A stretch of DNA of 64,000 bases from contig DFQH01000008.1 in assembly GCA_002377695.1 (NCBI GenBank), positions 267,731 to 331,730 on the forward strand. Direction: 5' to 3'. A model generated the notes under the pieces. That model made no database searches and had not been told where the DNA came from. It was given only the letters and a program-made list of their open reading frames with translations. Shown here piece after piece: positions 43,756 to 52,069 of the stretch; the stretch's first letter is position 1, and every line of letters starts with the position of its first letter. Source of the stretch: Citromicrobium sp. UBA3494 (GTDB lineage: Bacteria; Pseudomonadota; Alphaproteobacteria; Sphingomonadales; Sphingomonadaceae). The position numbers and the translations under genes are program-made.

Positions 43756-44587
43756 CAGGCCGCAGGTCCTCGTATTCGCCGACAATTTCGCTCAGGGCAG
43801 AGAGCGCCAGGGTCTGGGCCGTTCGGCAGGCTGGAAGCGTGCCGACAGGGCTGCGAATGCGGGCAATGCTCTGCTCGGGAACTCCCTTCGCAGCCAGCGC
43901 ATCGGCCCGCGCCTCTCGTGCAGTATGGCCACCTTGCGCGCCGATATAGAACGCCGGGCTCTCCACAGCCTCCTCCAGCAGCGCAAGCTCCCACTCGTGG
44001 TCGTGGAACAGCAGCAGTACGGCCGTCCATCGATCGGCGGGCGCAAGGCCGCTGCCCCGGCCGAGCGAAAGGGCATCCTTCGCAACAGCATCGCTTGCCA
44101 ACCCGAGGGCGTCAGCCAGATCGCGAATGGCGGCAAGCTCCGCGCCCTCGCCAAACACGCGCAGTTTGAGGCCCGGGATGAAGGCGCGCCGCGTCATCAT
44201 CGCGTTGGCAGGGAGCATCAGCGATGCGGGCTCCCGCCTTTCAAGCTGGTCGAGGGTATCGCGGCACGCCTTGCGGTCCGGTGCCGGGTCGAGCAGAATG
44301 TCCAGCCCGCCCCCGCAGGGCAGGCGGAAATCGATCTTGGACGATCCCGCGCCGTAACGGACCACGGCAGGCTCGCCGATCTCACTCAGATCGCTGACCA
44401 ATTGGCGTTCAAGACAGGTATCGGCCAGGTCCCCCACAACCGAACCATCGGGCAAAACTGCCAGCTGCGCACCGAGCCGACGGGAAAAACTGCCGTCTAT
44501 CCCGACGATGGTACACAGGCCGACATCGGGTTGGCATGCGGCAGCCAGCGCCCGGTGGTCCTCATCCGCGAGATGGCCAGCAGTCAC
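43748..44587 (-). CDS. XdhC-family molybdenum cofactor insertion protein
   Basis: A 279-residue protein of the XdhC/CoxI family, which sulfurates and inserts the molybdenum cofactor into xanthine dehydrogenase-like enzymes. The N-terminal domain has GDGSFSRRLGAQLAVLPDG-like and GDLADTCLE blocks and RLPCGGGLDILLDP; the C-terminal Rossmann domain begins LKLRVFGEGAELAAI. The start is GTG with GGCAGG upstream. No molybdenum hydroxylase gene lies in the window. Confidence 0.85.
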   Translation of the reverse strand: MTAGHLADEDHRALAAACQPDVGLCTIVGIDGSFSRRLGAQLAVLPDGSVVGDLADTCLERQLVSDLSEIGEPAVVRYGAGSSKIDFRLPCGGGLDILLDPAPDRKACRDTLDQLERREPASLMLPANAMMTRRAFIPGLKLRVFGEGAELAAIRDLADALGLASDAVAKDALSLGRGSGLAPADRWTAVLLLFHDHEWELALLEEAVESPAFYIGAQGGHTAREARADALAAKGVPEQSIARIRSPVGTLPACRTAQTLALSALSEIVGEYEDLRPDA

Positions 44588-44752
44588 GCGGCGCGCCTGC
44601 CGATGGCCGACCCGTTGCGAGACGCACCGATGCGCGAATGATGTCTGTGCACAGTTGGCATGGGCTCCCCGACCTTGAGATCAGACAACCATCGACTGTC
44701 CGCGATGTGCCCGGCGGGTCCGCTCCAAAGCCGAGGCCGGCCCTGCAAGCAG

Positions 44753-46090
44753 TCAGGAAGCCTCGATCCCGCGCATGCCGGCCGAGGCGGCCACTTCGCG
44801 GTTCGACTGCCCCGAGAGCGAACGCTGGGCAGCAATGACCGGCAGCAGCACGGCCAGCACGCATGCGATCCAGAAGATCGCCACGAAAGGCGCGGTGTTG
44901 CCCAGCACCAGGCGCGCAACCAGCGTCAGAACCAGCGCCGCGGGTACGCCAGCAACCAGCCCCCACCACGCAGCGCGCAGCCGGGTGGACGCTTTGCCGC
45001 GCCGTTCCCGCTTGTCGAGCCAGATGAAGGTCCCGGTCGCGACCACCACGCTCAGCGCAATCCCGAAAAGGATATAGGCGATCTTGACCGGAAGGCCGCC
45101 GTAATTCCCGAAATGCAGGTTGTAGGTCGACGCCGAAAGCTGCTGGCCTACCGTGCCGTCGGCCAAGCCTACCGTGCCGTGAAAATCGCCAGCTGCATCG
45201 AAGGCATAGTATTCGCCGAAAATGAGCCGCCGTGGGTGTTCCGCGATGATCTGCATGTGCTGCCCGGCCGTGCCCGGATCATGCAGGATCACGTAGTAGG
45301 GCTCCACCTCCGGATACTCGCGCTCCATAAAGGCGAGCGCGGGCGCGGCGTTCGGAATCCCGGCTGGCGAGGAATCGCCTTCGGGCTCATCGCCGAAGAT
45401 CGGCGCCAATGCAGCCTCGCTGTCTCCGCCGTACCCGGCGGCAGCAAGCCCCCCGCCGGAGACATAGAACAGACCGATCATCGCGCCGGTCAGCGAAATC
45501 GCGAGCGCGAAGGGCAAGGTCCACACCGCCAGCCGGTTGTGCCAGTCCATCGTCGCGACATCGTCGGCCCTCCGCGCGCGCAGCCGGAACGCATCGCGGA
45601 AGATGCGCGGATGCGCGACGACGCCCGAGACGGCAAGCGCGACGATCATCGCGCCGAACAGGCCGACCAGCGTCATTCCGTAAAGCGCGGGCAGGTTGAG
45701 GCGATAATGCAGGGCCAGCAGGAATTCGGCCCAGGCATTTTCTTCCGGCGCCACGACTTCGCCCTGCGCGTCGACATGAACCGCCTGCGTATCGGTGGTG
45801 ATGGTGGTGCGCGGCAAATCTGCGGTCGGCAGGTGGACGTAGAGATGCGTGGTGCTCGGCCCGTCGCTCTCACTTTCGAGCACGTTCTCGATCGCGCGCT
45901 GCACGGCTGCCGGTTCGATCTGCGACATTTCGGGCGCGTCGAGCTGCTCGAACCGCTGCCACTCCTCGTACAGCACGATAGCCGTACCCGTGACGCAAAT
46001 GAGGTAGAGCAGCGCGCAGCACACCAGCCCCAGCGCGGAGTGCGCGGAGATCGCCTTGCGCACGGTTTCCTTGGCGAAAGCGAAGCTCAT
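44753..46090 (-). CDS. PepSY-associated transmembrane protein (iron operon)
   Basis: A 445-residue inner-membrane protein of the PepSY_TM family. AISAHSALGLVCCALLYLIC, LHYRLNLPALYGMTLVGLFG, MDWHNRLAVWTLPFALAISL and NLHFGNYGGLPVKIAYILFG each pair a conserved His with a membrane helix. Homologues encoded with siderophore receptors are thought to reduce ferric-siderophores. It follows the small membrane protein gene with a four-base ATGA overlap. Confidence 0.87.
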   Translation of the reverse strand: MSFAFAKETVRKAISAHSALGLVCCALLYLICVTGTAIVLYEEWQRFEQLDAPEMSQIEPAAVQRAIENVLESESDGPSTTHLYVHLPTADLPRTTITTDTQAVHVDAQGEVVAPEENAWAEFLLALHYRLNLPALYGMTLVGLFGAMIVALAVSGVVAHPRIFRDAFRLRARRADDVATMDWHNRLAVWTLPFALAISLTGAMIGLFYVSGGGLAAAGYGGDSEAALAPIFGDEPEGDSSPAGIPNAAPALAFMEREYPEVEPYYVILHDPGTAGQHMQIIAEHPRRLIFGEYYAFDAAGDFHGTVGLADGTVGQQLSASTYNLHFGNYGGLPVKIAYILFGIALSVVVATGTFIWLDKRERRGKASTRLRAAWWGLVAGVPAALVLTLVARLVLGNTAPFVAIFWIACVLAVLLPVIAAQRSLSGQSNREVAASAGMRGIEAS

Positions 46091-46665
46091 ACCGTGGTCC
46101 CCTGGAACATGAGGAAGGGTGCCGCAAGCGCTGCGATACCGAGTACCCAGGCGAACTGATCCGCGCGGCGCGACATCATCAGCAGGGCAAAGGCGAGCAC
46201 GGGCCAGGCAATCGGCACCGTCGCCAGAACGGCGACGTTGGCATCGGCCTCCGCGCCGCCGCCGAACAGGATCAGAGCGCGGATTGCCAAAGCGAACAAC
46301 AGGCTCGCACCCAGCGCAAGCGGTCCGGCGACCGTGAAGGTCAGCAGGCCGGAACGGCTGCGCGGCTTTATCTCATTCGCTCCGCGATGCGCGGTGCGGG
46401 GTGCCTTTCGAGGCCCTCTGTTGACCGGCTTGCATGCCGCAACGGCGAGTGCCGCGAGAGCGGCGGCACCGATTACGAGTACGGTCACCGCAATGCCCCA
46501 CTCGCCCGCGGCCCGGTCGGCCAGAGCAAGCCCGACCAGCAATGCTCCCCATCCGGCAAGGTTCAGCGGGGTCGAGCGCGTAGCCCGACCCCACGACATC
46601 CGGAGCACCGCCACGCCCGTCAGGGCAAACACGGCAGCCAGCCACATGAGGAGCCCTGCATCCAT
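46087..46665 (-). CDS. Hypothetical membrane protein of the siderophore operon
   Basis: A 192-residue protein with about six hydrophobic segments and a basic loop (KPVNRGPRKAPRTAHRGANE) in the middle. I cannot name a family; it occupies the position of DUF3325/DUF3649-type proteins in other iron operons. It starts within the receptor stop codon (TGATG) and overlaps the PepSY gene by four bases, so all three are one transcript. Confidence 0.75.
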   Translation of the reverse strand: MDAGLLMWLAAVFALTGVAVLRMSWGRATRSTPLNLAGWGALLVGLALADRAAGEWGIAVTVLVIGAAALAALAVAACKPVNRGPRKAPRTAHRGANEIKPRSRSGLLTFTVAGPLALGASLLFALAIRALILFGGGAEADANVAVLATVPIAWPVLAFALLMMSRRADQFAWVLGIAALAAPFLMFQGTTV

Positions 46666-48812
46666 CAGAACGCGACGGTCAGCGAGCCGTTGATGCTGCG
46701 CTTTTCGCCGGGGAAACAGTCGCCGCGCACCAGGCAGACGGCAAAATATTCCTCGTTGGTCACGTTACGTGCCGTTACCCGCAGGGAGAACCGGTCGAAA
46801 TCGTAGCCCAGCGAGAGATCGCCCACGGTCCGGCCATCCACCCGATAGGTCAGCAGATTGTTGGTGAGCGCCGAGATGCCGTTGCTTTCGTTACCGCCGA
46901 CATAGCGCACGCCGCCACCGAAGCTGAGGCCGTCCAGCGCGCCGCCGAAATTGTACAGCGCGAACAGCGATGCCTGCCAGTCGGAGATCGAGGTGAGCGG
47001 CAGGCCGTTCGGGTCTTCCGCATCGAGATAGCTCACATTCCCGTCCAGCCGCAGGCCGCCGATCAGGGCATTGGCCTCGGCTTCGATCCCGCGGACCTTG
47101 GAGACGCCTTCCTGCTGGCTGTCACCACCGACAAGCGAATTGGGGTTCGGCAGGTTGGACACCTCGATATCGAAGGCGGAGACCGTCACCAGCGCGTTGA
47201 CGCCGGGCGGCTGCCACTTGATGCCACCTTCGTACTGGCGGCCTTCCTGCGGCAGGAGCTGCCGGTTGGTGACGGTATCGATGCCCACCACCGGCTCGAA
47301 GCTCTCGGCGTAGCTCACATAGGGAGAGATCCCTGCCGGTCCACGCCAGAGCACGCCGAAGCTGAGGCTGGTCGCATCATCCTTCTGCGTCGCGCCGTTC
47401 TCCACGCGATTGGTCACATCGTCGAACCGCACGCCTGCCGTGGCAACGAGCGAACCCAGGCTCATCTGATCGGAGATGTAGTAGCCAGTCGAGTCGACGT
47501 AGTTGCGCGGACCGTTGCCCTGCAACTGGCGCACCTGCTCCACGGTCGGCGCGCCGGCATAGGTCGGGTTGAACACGTTGAGCGTGTCAGGCGCGAACGG
47601 AGAAGCCGTATCGGAATTCAGATAAGCCGTGTCGGAATCGGTAAAAACGTCCTGCCGCTGCACGCCGACCAGAAGCTCGTGATCGATCGGGCCGGTGGAG
47701 AATTCGCCGCGCAGGCGCGCATCGATGGCCAGTTGCTCGCTGCGGTTGTCGGCGAGGTAGAAGGCCCATGAGCCATCGCCGTTGGCATCGATCCGGGGCA
47801 CGCCATTGCCCTGGAAAGCGATCCAGGCCTGGCGATAATCTGCCTGGGAATCGACATAGCGGCCGACCGCCTCGATCGAGAACGCATCGCTCAACTGCTG
47901 TTCGAACAGCAGTGTGAGAGCAAAGCTCTCCGTGTTGTAAGCGTTGAAATCGGGTGCGCCCATATATTCGTACGGGTCGATCTCCTGCCCGCCGGGGCCG
48001 GGAAGCAGAGTGCCGGTCACTGGGAGGAACTGGTGCGCGGTATCCGAATCCTGATCGGAGTAATTGGCCAGAATAGTGAATTCGGTTCCCCTGGCGGGGC
48101 GCAGGGTGAGCGCGGGCGCGATCACCAGCTTGTCGTCGTTCACTTCGTCGATCTGCGTGTCGGCGTCGCGCAGAATACCGACAAAGCGGAACTGCGCCTT
48201 GTCCTCGGCGCCGGGGATGGCGATGTTGATGTCGGTCGCGATCTGCTTGCGGTCGAAGCTGCCGTAATCGAACCGGACCTCGCCTTCGGTCACGCCGTGG
48301 GGCCGCTTGGTCACCACGTTGATGATGCCGCCCGGCGACCCCGCGCCATAGAGCACAGAGGCCGGTCCCTTGAGCACCTCGACCTGCTCCAGCGTATAGA
48401 TGTCCTGCCGCGTCGTGTTGTAGAAGCCGAATAGGTACTGCAGGTTATCGCGGTATTCCGGTGCATCCAGTCCGCGAACCTGCGCGAAATCGCCGCGGGT
48501 GGAGAAGCCGAAGGGCTCTGCCGTCACGCCCGCCGAATAGGTCAGCGCGTCGTCCAGCGACTGGGCGCCCTTCTCCTCGAAATCCTGTTCCGTCTCGATG
48601 GAGATCGAGCGCGCCGTCTCGACGATCGGCGTGTCGGACTTGGTCGCGCCGAAATCTGTCAGCGACCCGGTGACGACGATCGTCGGGTCTTCGGCACCCC
48701 CGACGGGATCACCGGTTTCGGCGCCCGCTTCAAGATCGACGGTCTGTGCAAGGGCCGGCGTGGACAGGATCAATGCGAGGGTTGCCGACGTTGCGGCGAG
48801 AATCGGTTTCAA
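46665..48812 (-). CDS. TonB-dependent siderophore receptor
   Basis: Outer-membrane ferric-siderophore receptor of 715 residues. A signal peptide (ILSTPALAQ) is followed by TIVVTGS, a plug domain with YTLEQVEVLKGPASVLYGAG and SPGGIINVVTKRP, and a long beta-barrel ending in the terminal Phe of SLTVAF. The start is TTG, chosen because AGGGAT lies eight bases upstream and the signal peptide begins there; the frame is open further upstream into intergenic DNA. The transported siderophore is unknown. Confidence 0.9.
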   Translation of the reverse strand: MKPILAATSATLALILSTPALAQTVDLEAGAETGDPVGGAEDPTIVVTGSLTDFGATKSDTPIVETARSISIETEQDFEEKGAQSLDDALTYSAGVTAEPFGFSTRGDFAQVRGLDAPEYRDNLQYLFGFYNTTRQDIYTLEQVEVLKGPASVLYGAGSPGGIINVVTKRPHGVTEGEVRFDYGSFDRKQIATDINIAIPGAEDKAQFRFVGILRDADTQIDEVNDDKLVIAPALTLRPARGTEFTILANYSDQDSDTAHQFLPVTGTLLPGPGGQEIDPYEYMGAPDFNAYNTESFALTLLFEQQLSDAFSIEAVGRYVDSQADYRQAWIAFQGNGVPRIDANGDGSWAFYLADNRSEQLAIDARLRGEFSTGPIDHELLVGVQRQDVFTDSDTAYLNSDTASPFAPDTLNVFNPTYAGAPTVEQVRQLQGNGPRNYVDSTGYYISDQMSLGSLVATAGVRFDDVTNRVENGATQKDDATSLSFGVLWRGPAGISPYVSYAESFEPVVGIDTVTNRQLLPQEGRQYEGGIKWQPPGVNALVTVSAFDIEVSNLPNPNSLVGGDSQQEGVSKVRGIEAEANALIGGLRLDGNVSYLDAEDPNGLPLTSISDWQASLFALYNFGGALDGLSFGGGVRYVGGNESNGISALTNNLLTYRVDGRTVGDLSLGYDFDRFSLRVTARNVTNEEYFAVCLVRGDCFPGEKRSINGSLTVAF

Positions 48813-49153
48813 GGTTGCATCCCTAATTTGCGTGTTCGGCGCGCTGCTACTGCGAATGGTTTTCAGTTGCAAGCGCTGCAAACGGATCATTGTGCCTGCC
48901 ACGCCCGAGAGAGGAATTCGCGGGCATGCTGGCGCCATCGCGCGACCGACGACGCCTGATCTCGGGCGGCGGGACGAACTCACGCGCGGGCCGCGAAAAA
49001 TAATTCGCAAGCCAAAGCGGCAATAATCGGGTAAGGGGCCCAAACCTCGCCGAACGCAGAGCGTTTGACGATTCCCGATTTCCGCGCCGCTGATAGCAAC
49101 GTCCAGCCGCCTGGGCTGCCCGGCGCGCGTGCATTGATTCCCAAGGCTATGAC
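48813..49153. promoter_or_regulatory. Divergent intergenic region, receptor operon / DeaD-type helicase
   Basis: This 341-nt spacer is the only gene-free stretch above 300 nt in the window. It must carry divergent promoters. Near the receptor start lies a dyad (separate entry). The remainder includes AT-richer patches such as AAAAATAATTCGCAAG at about 48997-49012; I see no small gene or RNA in it. Confidence 0.6.
48851..48871. promoter_or_regulatory. Candidate Fur/iron-responsive operator
   Basis: TGCGAATGG, then TTT, then TCAGTTGCA: a 21-bp imperfect dyad (six of nine positions per arm) ending 39 nt before the TTG start of the siderophore receptor. Position and TGCGAAT half-site fit an alphaproteobacterial Fur-type box, but the match is by eye only. 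Confidence 0.4.
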
Positions 49154-50914
49154 ATGAATTTTTCCGAACTGCCCAGCACCCTGCAAAGCGCGCTGACCGA
49201 ACGTGGCTACTCCGAACCGACGGACGTGCAAGCCGCCGTGCTCCAACCCGAAGCACATGGCCGCGATCTCGTGGTCTCCGCGCAAACAGGCTCGGGCAAG
49301 ACGGTCGCCTTCGGGTTGGCTTTCGCGCGCCAGCTGCTCGACGATAGTGGGAAGGTGCCCTTCCCTGCCGCGCCCCTCGCCCTCGTCATCACCCCCACCC
49401 GCGAACTTGCGTTGCAGGTCAGCCGGGAGCTTTCCTGGCTCTACGCGAAGGCGGGCGGCCGCGTTGCGACCTGTGTGGGCGGGATGAACCCGTCGCAGGA
49501 GCGCAACGCCCTCCGCTCGGGCGCGACCATCGTGGTAGGCACTCCGGGCCGCCTGCGCGACCATCTGGAACGCGGTGCGCTCGACCTTTCGGCTCTGAAG
49601 GCGGCCACGCTCGACGAGGCGGACGAGATGCTCGACATGGGCTTCCGCGAAGAGCTGGAGACGATCCTCGATGCGACGCCCGAAGGACGCCGCACGCTGC
49701 TGTTCTCCGCCACCATGCCCAAGCCGATCGAGGCGCTGGCCCGTCGGTACCAGAGCAACGCCCTGCGCATTTCGACGGTCAGCGCCGATCGCGGCCATGG
49801 CGACATTTCCTACGAAGCAGTCGTGATCTCGCCCCCGGAAGTTGAGAACGCGGTGGTCAACCTGCTGCGCTATCACGAAGCGGAAACCGCCATCCTTTTC
49901 TGCGGGACGCGCGAGAAAGTCCGTCACCTGCACGCAACCTTGCAGGAGCGCGGCTTCGCGGTCGTCTCTCTCTCGGGCGAGAATTCGCAGTCGGAACGCA
50001 ATCAGGCCTTGCAAGCGCTACGCGACCGGCGTGCACGGGTATGCGTCGCCACTGATGTCGCGGCGCGCGGCATCGACCTGCCGACACTCAGCCTCGTGGT
50101 CCATGTCGAGATTCCGCGCGATGCGGAGACGCTGCAGCACCGCTCGGGCCGCACGGGTCGTGCCGGGCGCAAGGGCACCGCAGTGCTGGTCGTTCCGTTT
50201 TCCCGCCGTCGCCGCGTGGAACAGATGCTCCGCAACGCGAAAATCGACGCCAAGTGGACAGATGCGCCCGACCGCGAGGCGATCCGGGCCAAAGACCGCG
50301 ACCGCCTTATGCAGACCCTGCTGACCGCGGTCGAGCCTGACGAAGAGGACAGCGATCTGGTCGACGCTCTGCTCGCACAGCGCAGCCCCCGCGAACTGGC
50401 CGCCATGCTCGTCGCCTCTCACCGCGCCAAGATGCCCGAACCCGAAGATCTGATCGCGAATACGCCGGAGGCACGACGCGCGGCAAAGGCCGAAAAGCAT
50501 CGCCCGGGGTTCGAGGATACGGTCTGGTTCAGGATGGACATCGGCCGCCGCCGCAACGCCGACCCGCGCTGGATTCTGCCGCTGCTGTGCCGCCGCGGGC
50601 ACATTACGCGCAACGAAGTCGGCGCGATCCGGATCGGCCCGGACGAGACCTACTTCCAGATTCCGCGCGCAATAGCAGACAAGTTCTCCGATGCGCTCGC
50701 CCGCACCGCAGGCGACGGCAACGATGGTGACGACGTCCGGATCGAGGCGTCGGCCACCGGCCCGCGAGACACCGCTCGCGCTAACCGCAAGGGCCCGCCG
50801 CAGGGACGCCGCAACGGCAAACCGAAACCCCACCGCAAGAACAACGACGCTACAGTGCGCCCGGGCCCCAAGGGCAAGGGACCGCCGCACAAGGTGAAAG
50901 GCAAGAACCGGTAG
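49154..50914 (+). CDS. deaD: DEAD-box RNA helicase with DbpA RNA-binding domain
   Basis: ATP-dependent RNA helicase of 586 residues, DeaD/CsdA-like, which acts in ribosome assembly or RNA decay. Motifs are I (AQTGSGKT), Ia (PTRELAL), Ib (TPGR), II (DEADEML), III (SAT) and VI (HRSGRTGR). The region VWFRMDIGRRRNADPRWILP through ETYFQIPRAIADKF is a DbpA-type RNA-binding domain, and the tail is Lys/Arg/Pro-rich. It differs from the RhlE-type helicase at 3626-5050 by this extra domain. Divergent from the receptor operon. Confidence 0.92.
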   Translation: MNFSELPSTLQSALTERGYSEPTDVQAAVLQPEAHGRDLVVSAQTGSGKTVAFGLAFARQLLDDSGKVPFPAAPLALVITPTRELALQVSRELSWLYAKAGGRVATCVGGMNPSQERNALRSGATIVVGTPGRLRDHLERGALDLSALKAATLDEADEMLDMGFREELETILDATPEGRRTLLFSATMPKPIEALARRYQSNALRISTVSADRGHGDISYEAVVISPPEVENAVVNLLRYHEAETAILFCGTREKVRHLHATLQERGFAVVSLSGENSQSERNQALQALRDRRARVCVATDVAARGIDLPTLSLVVHVEIPRDAETLQHRSGRTGRAGRKGTAVLVVPFSRRRRVEQMLRNAKIDAKWTDAPDREAIRAKDRDRLMQTLLTAVEPDEEDSDLVDALLAQRSPRELAAMLVASHRAKMPEPEDLIANTPEARRAAKAEKHRPGFEDTVWFRMDIGRRRNADPRWILPLLCRRGHITRNEVGAIRIGPDETYFQIPRAIADKFSDALARTAGDGNDGDDVRIEASATGPRDTARANRKGPPQGRRNGKPKPHRKNNDATVRPGPKGKGPPHKVKGKNR

Positions 50915-50927
50915 GTTTTGGGCGGAG

Positions 50928-50946
50928 TGCCCCTTCGCCAGGGGCA
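50928..50946. terminator. Shared hairpin between helicase and LysR genes
   Basis: TGCCCC pairs with GGGGCA (6 bp, plus a possible G-U) around a 7-nt loop in the 64-nt convergent gap. No U tract. Confidence 0.4.
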
Positions 50947-50978
50947 TGGCTCGCGCCGAAACCGGGTCTGGGGCGCGA

Positions 50979-51890
50979 CTACATTACCGGGCTGCCTGCC
51001 CACTCGTCGGCGGCCGCCCAGATGCGCTCCACCACCGGGCGGGTATTGTTGCGCGACTTGAACAGCTTGATTTCGAATTCGGTCTGCCACGGTCCGGGAA
51101 TCTGCCGCAGTTCGGAATCGCTGCCGTGTCCGATGACGGTCGATTCTGGCAACCACGCTATCCCCAGGCCGAAGGACGCCGCCGTACGGACGCTCTCTGC
51201 CAGGGTGGCGCGATACCGCGTTTGCAAACGCTGGCGGAATGGCGCGCCCTGGATCAGCTGTTTGACAAGGTACGACATCATCGCGGTTCCCGAATAGCCG
51301 ACATAAGGGATTGGCGGCCCGTCTACGCTGTCCAGCAGGGGGTCCTCAATACTCGGGTGGGCGAAGGGCAAAAGCCGGTCGCGCCCGATAACCTTCTGCT
51401 CGAACGCGCTCGAATCGATCTCCTGCGAACCGGAGGGCAGCGCGTAGCTGATGAAGAAATCGGTTCGCTGCTCGGCCAGGGAGGAAAGATACTCCTCTAC
51501 CGTGCGGGTCTCGGCGACGACCGACACCGCAAATGGCCCGATCATCCGGTTCAGCTTCGAGACGAGCGAAGGGACGAAATACAGTGCCAGTGTGTGGAGC
51601 GAGGCGATGGTGACTTCGTCCCGCGTTTCGCGCGAGAGCGCTTCGGCCTGAAGCCGGGCTTCATATGCCTGGCCGATGATCCCGCGCGCGACGGTGACGA
51701 ATTCCGCCCCCGCAGCAGTCAGACGAATGGGATGTTTGGAGCGGTCCAGCAGTTCCGCCCCGGCCCATAATTCGAGCGACTTGATGCGCCGGCTGAGCGC
51801 GGACTGCGTGACGTGCCGACGCTCTGCCGCACGCGCAAAGTGTCCCTCTTCGGCAACACAAACGAGATCCTCTAGCCATCTGAGATGCAT
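50979..51890 (-). CDS. LysR-family transcriptional regulator
   Basis: A 303-residue regulator. The N-terminal HTH reads LVCVAEEGHFARAAERRHVT then QSALSRRIKSLE; the rest is the periplasmic-binding-protein-like effector domain. It is divergent from the large TonB-dependent receptor across a 179-nt spacer, the usual layout for control of that gene. No effector is indicated. Confidence 0.92.
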   Translation of the reverse strand: MHLRWLEDLVCVAEEGHFARAAERRHVTQSALSRRIKSLELWAGAELLDRSKHPIRLTAAGAEFVTVARGIIGQAYEARLQAEALSRETRDEVTIASLHTLALYFVPSLVSKLNRMIGPFAVSVVAETRTVEEYLSSLAEQRTDFFISYALPSGSQEIDSSAFEQKVIGRDRLLPFAHPSIEDPLLDSVDGPPIPYVGYSGTAMMSYLVKQLIQGAPFRQRLQTRYRATLAESVRTAASFGLGIAWLPESTVIGHGSDSELRQIPGPWQTEFEIKLFKSRNNTRPVVERIWAAADEWAGSPVM

Positions 51891-52069
51891 AAGATCGACG
51901 CTTATCAGCGTCTTGCGTTTTTGTCATCGCGAATGGAAAATTTCGAATTTGCGCCGCGCGATATGCCCCGGCCTTATTGCGCGTAACGGAATGACAAACT
52001 GCAACGCACCAAGTGCTCGAAAGTTTCGTCCGGTTTCAAAAAATCGATCAGGATCAATTGGGGGGTCGA

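Noticed and set aside
51891..52069. AAATTTCGAATTT region as a LysR operator
   Set aside because: It is only partly palindromic and several T-N11-A patterns occur nearby by chance, so no site was assigned.
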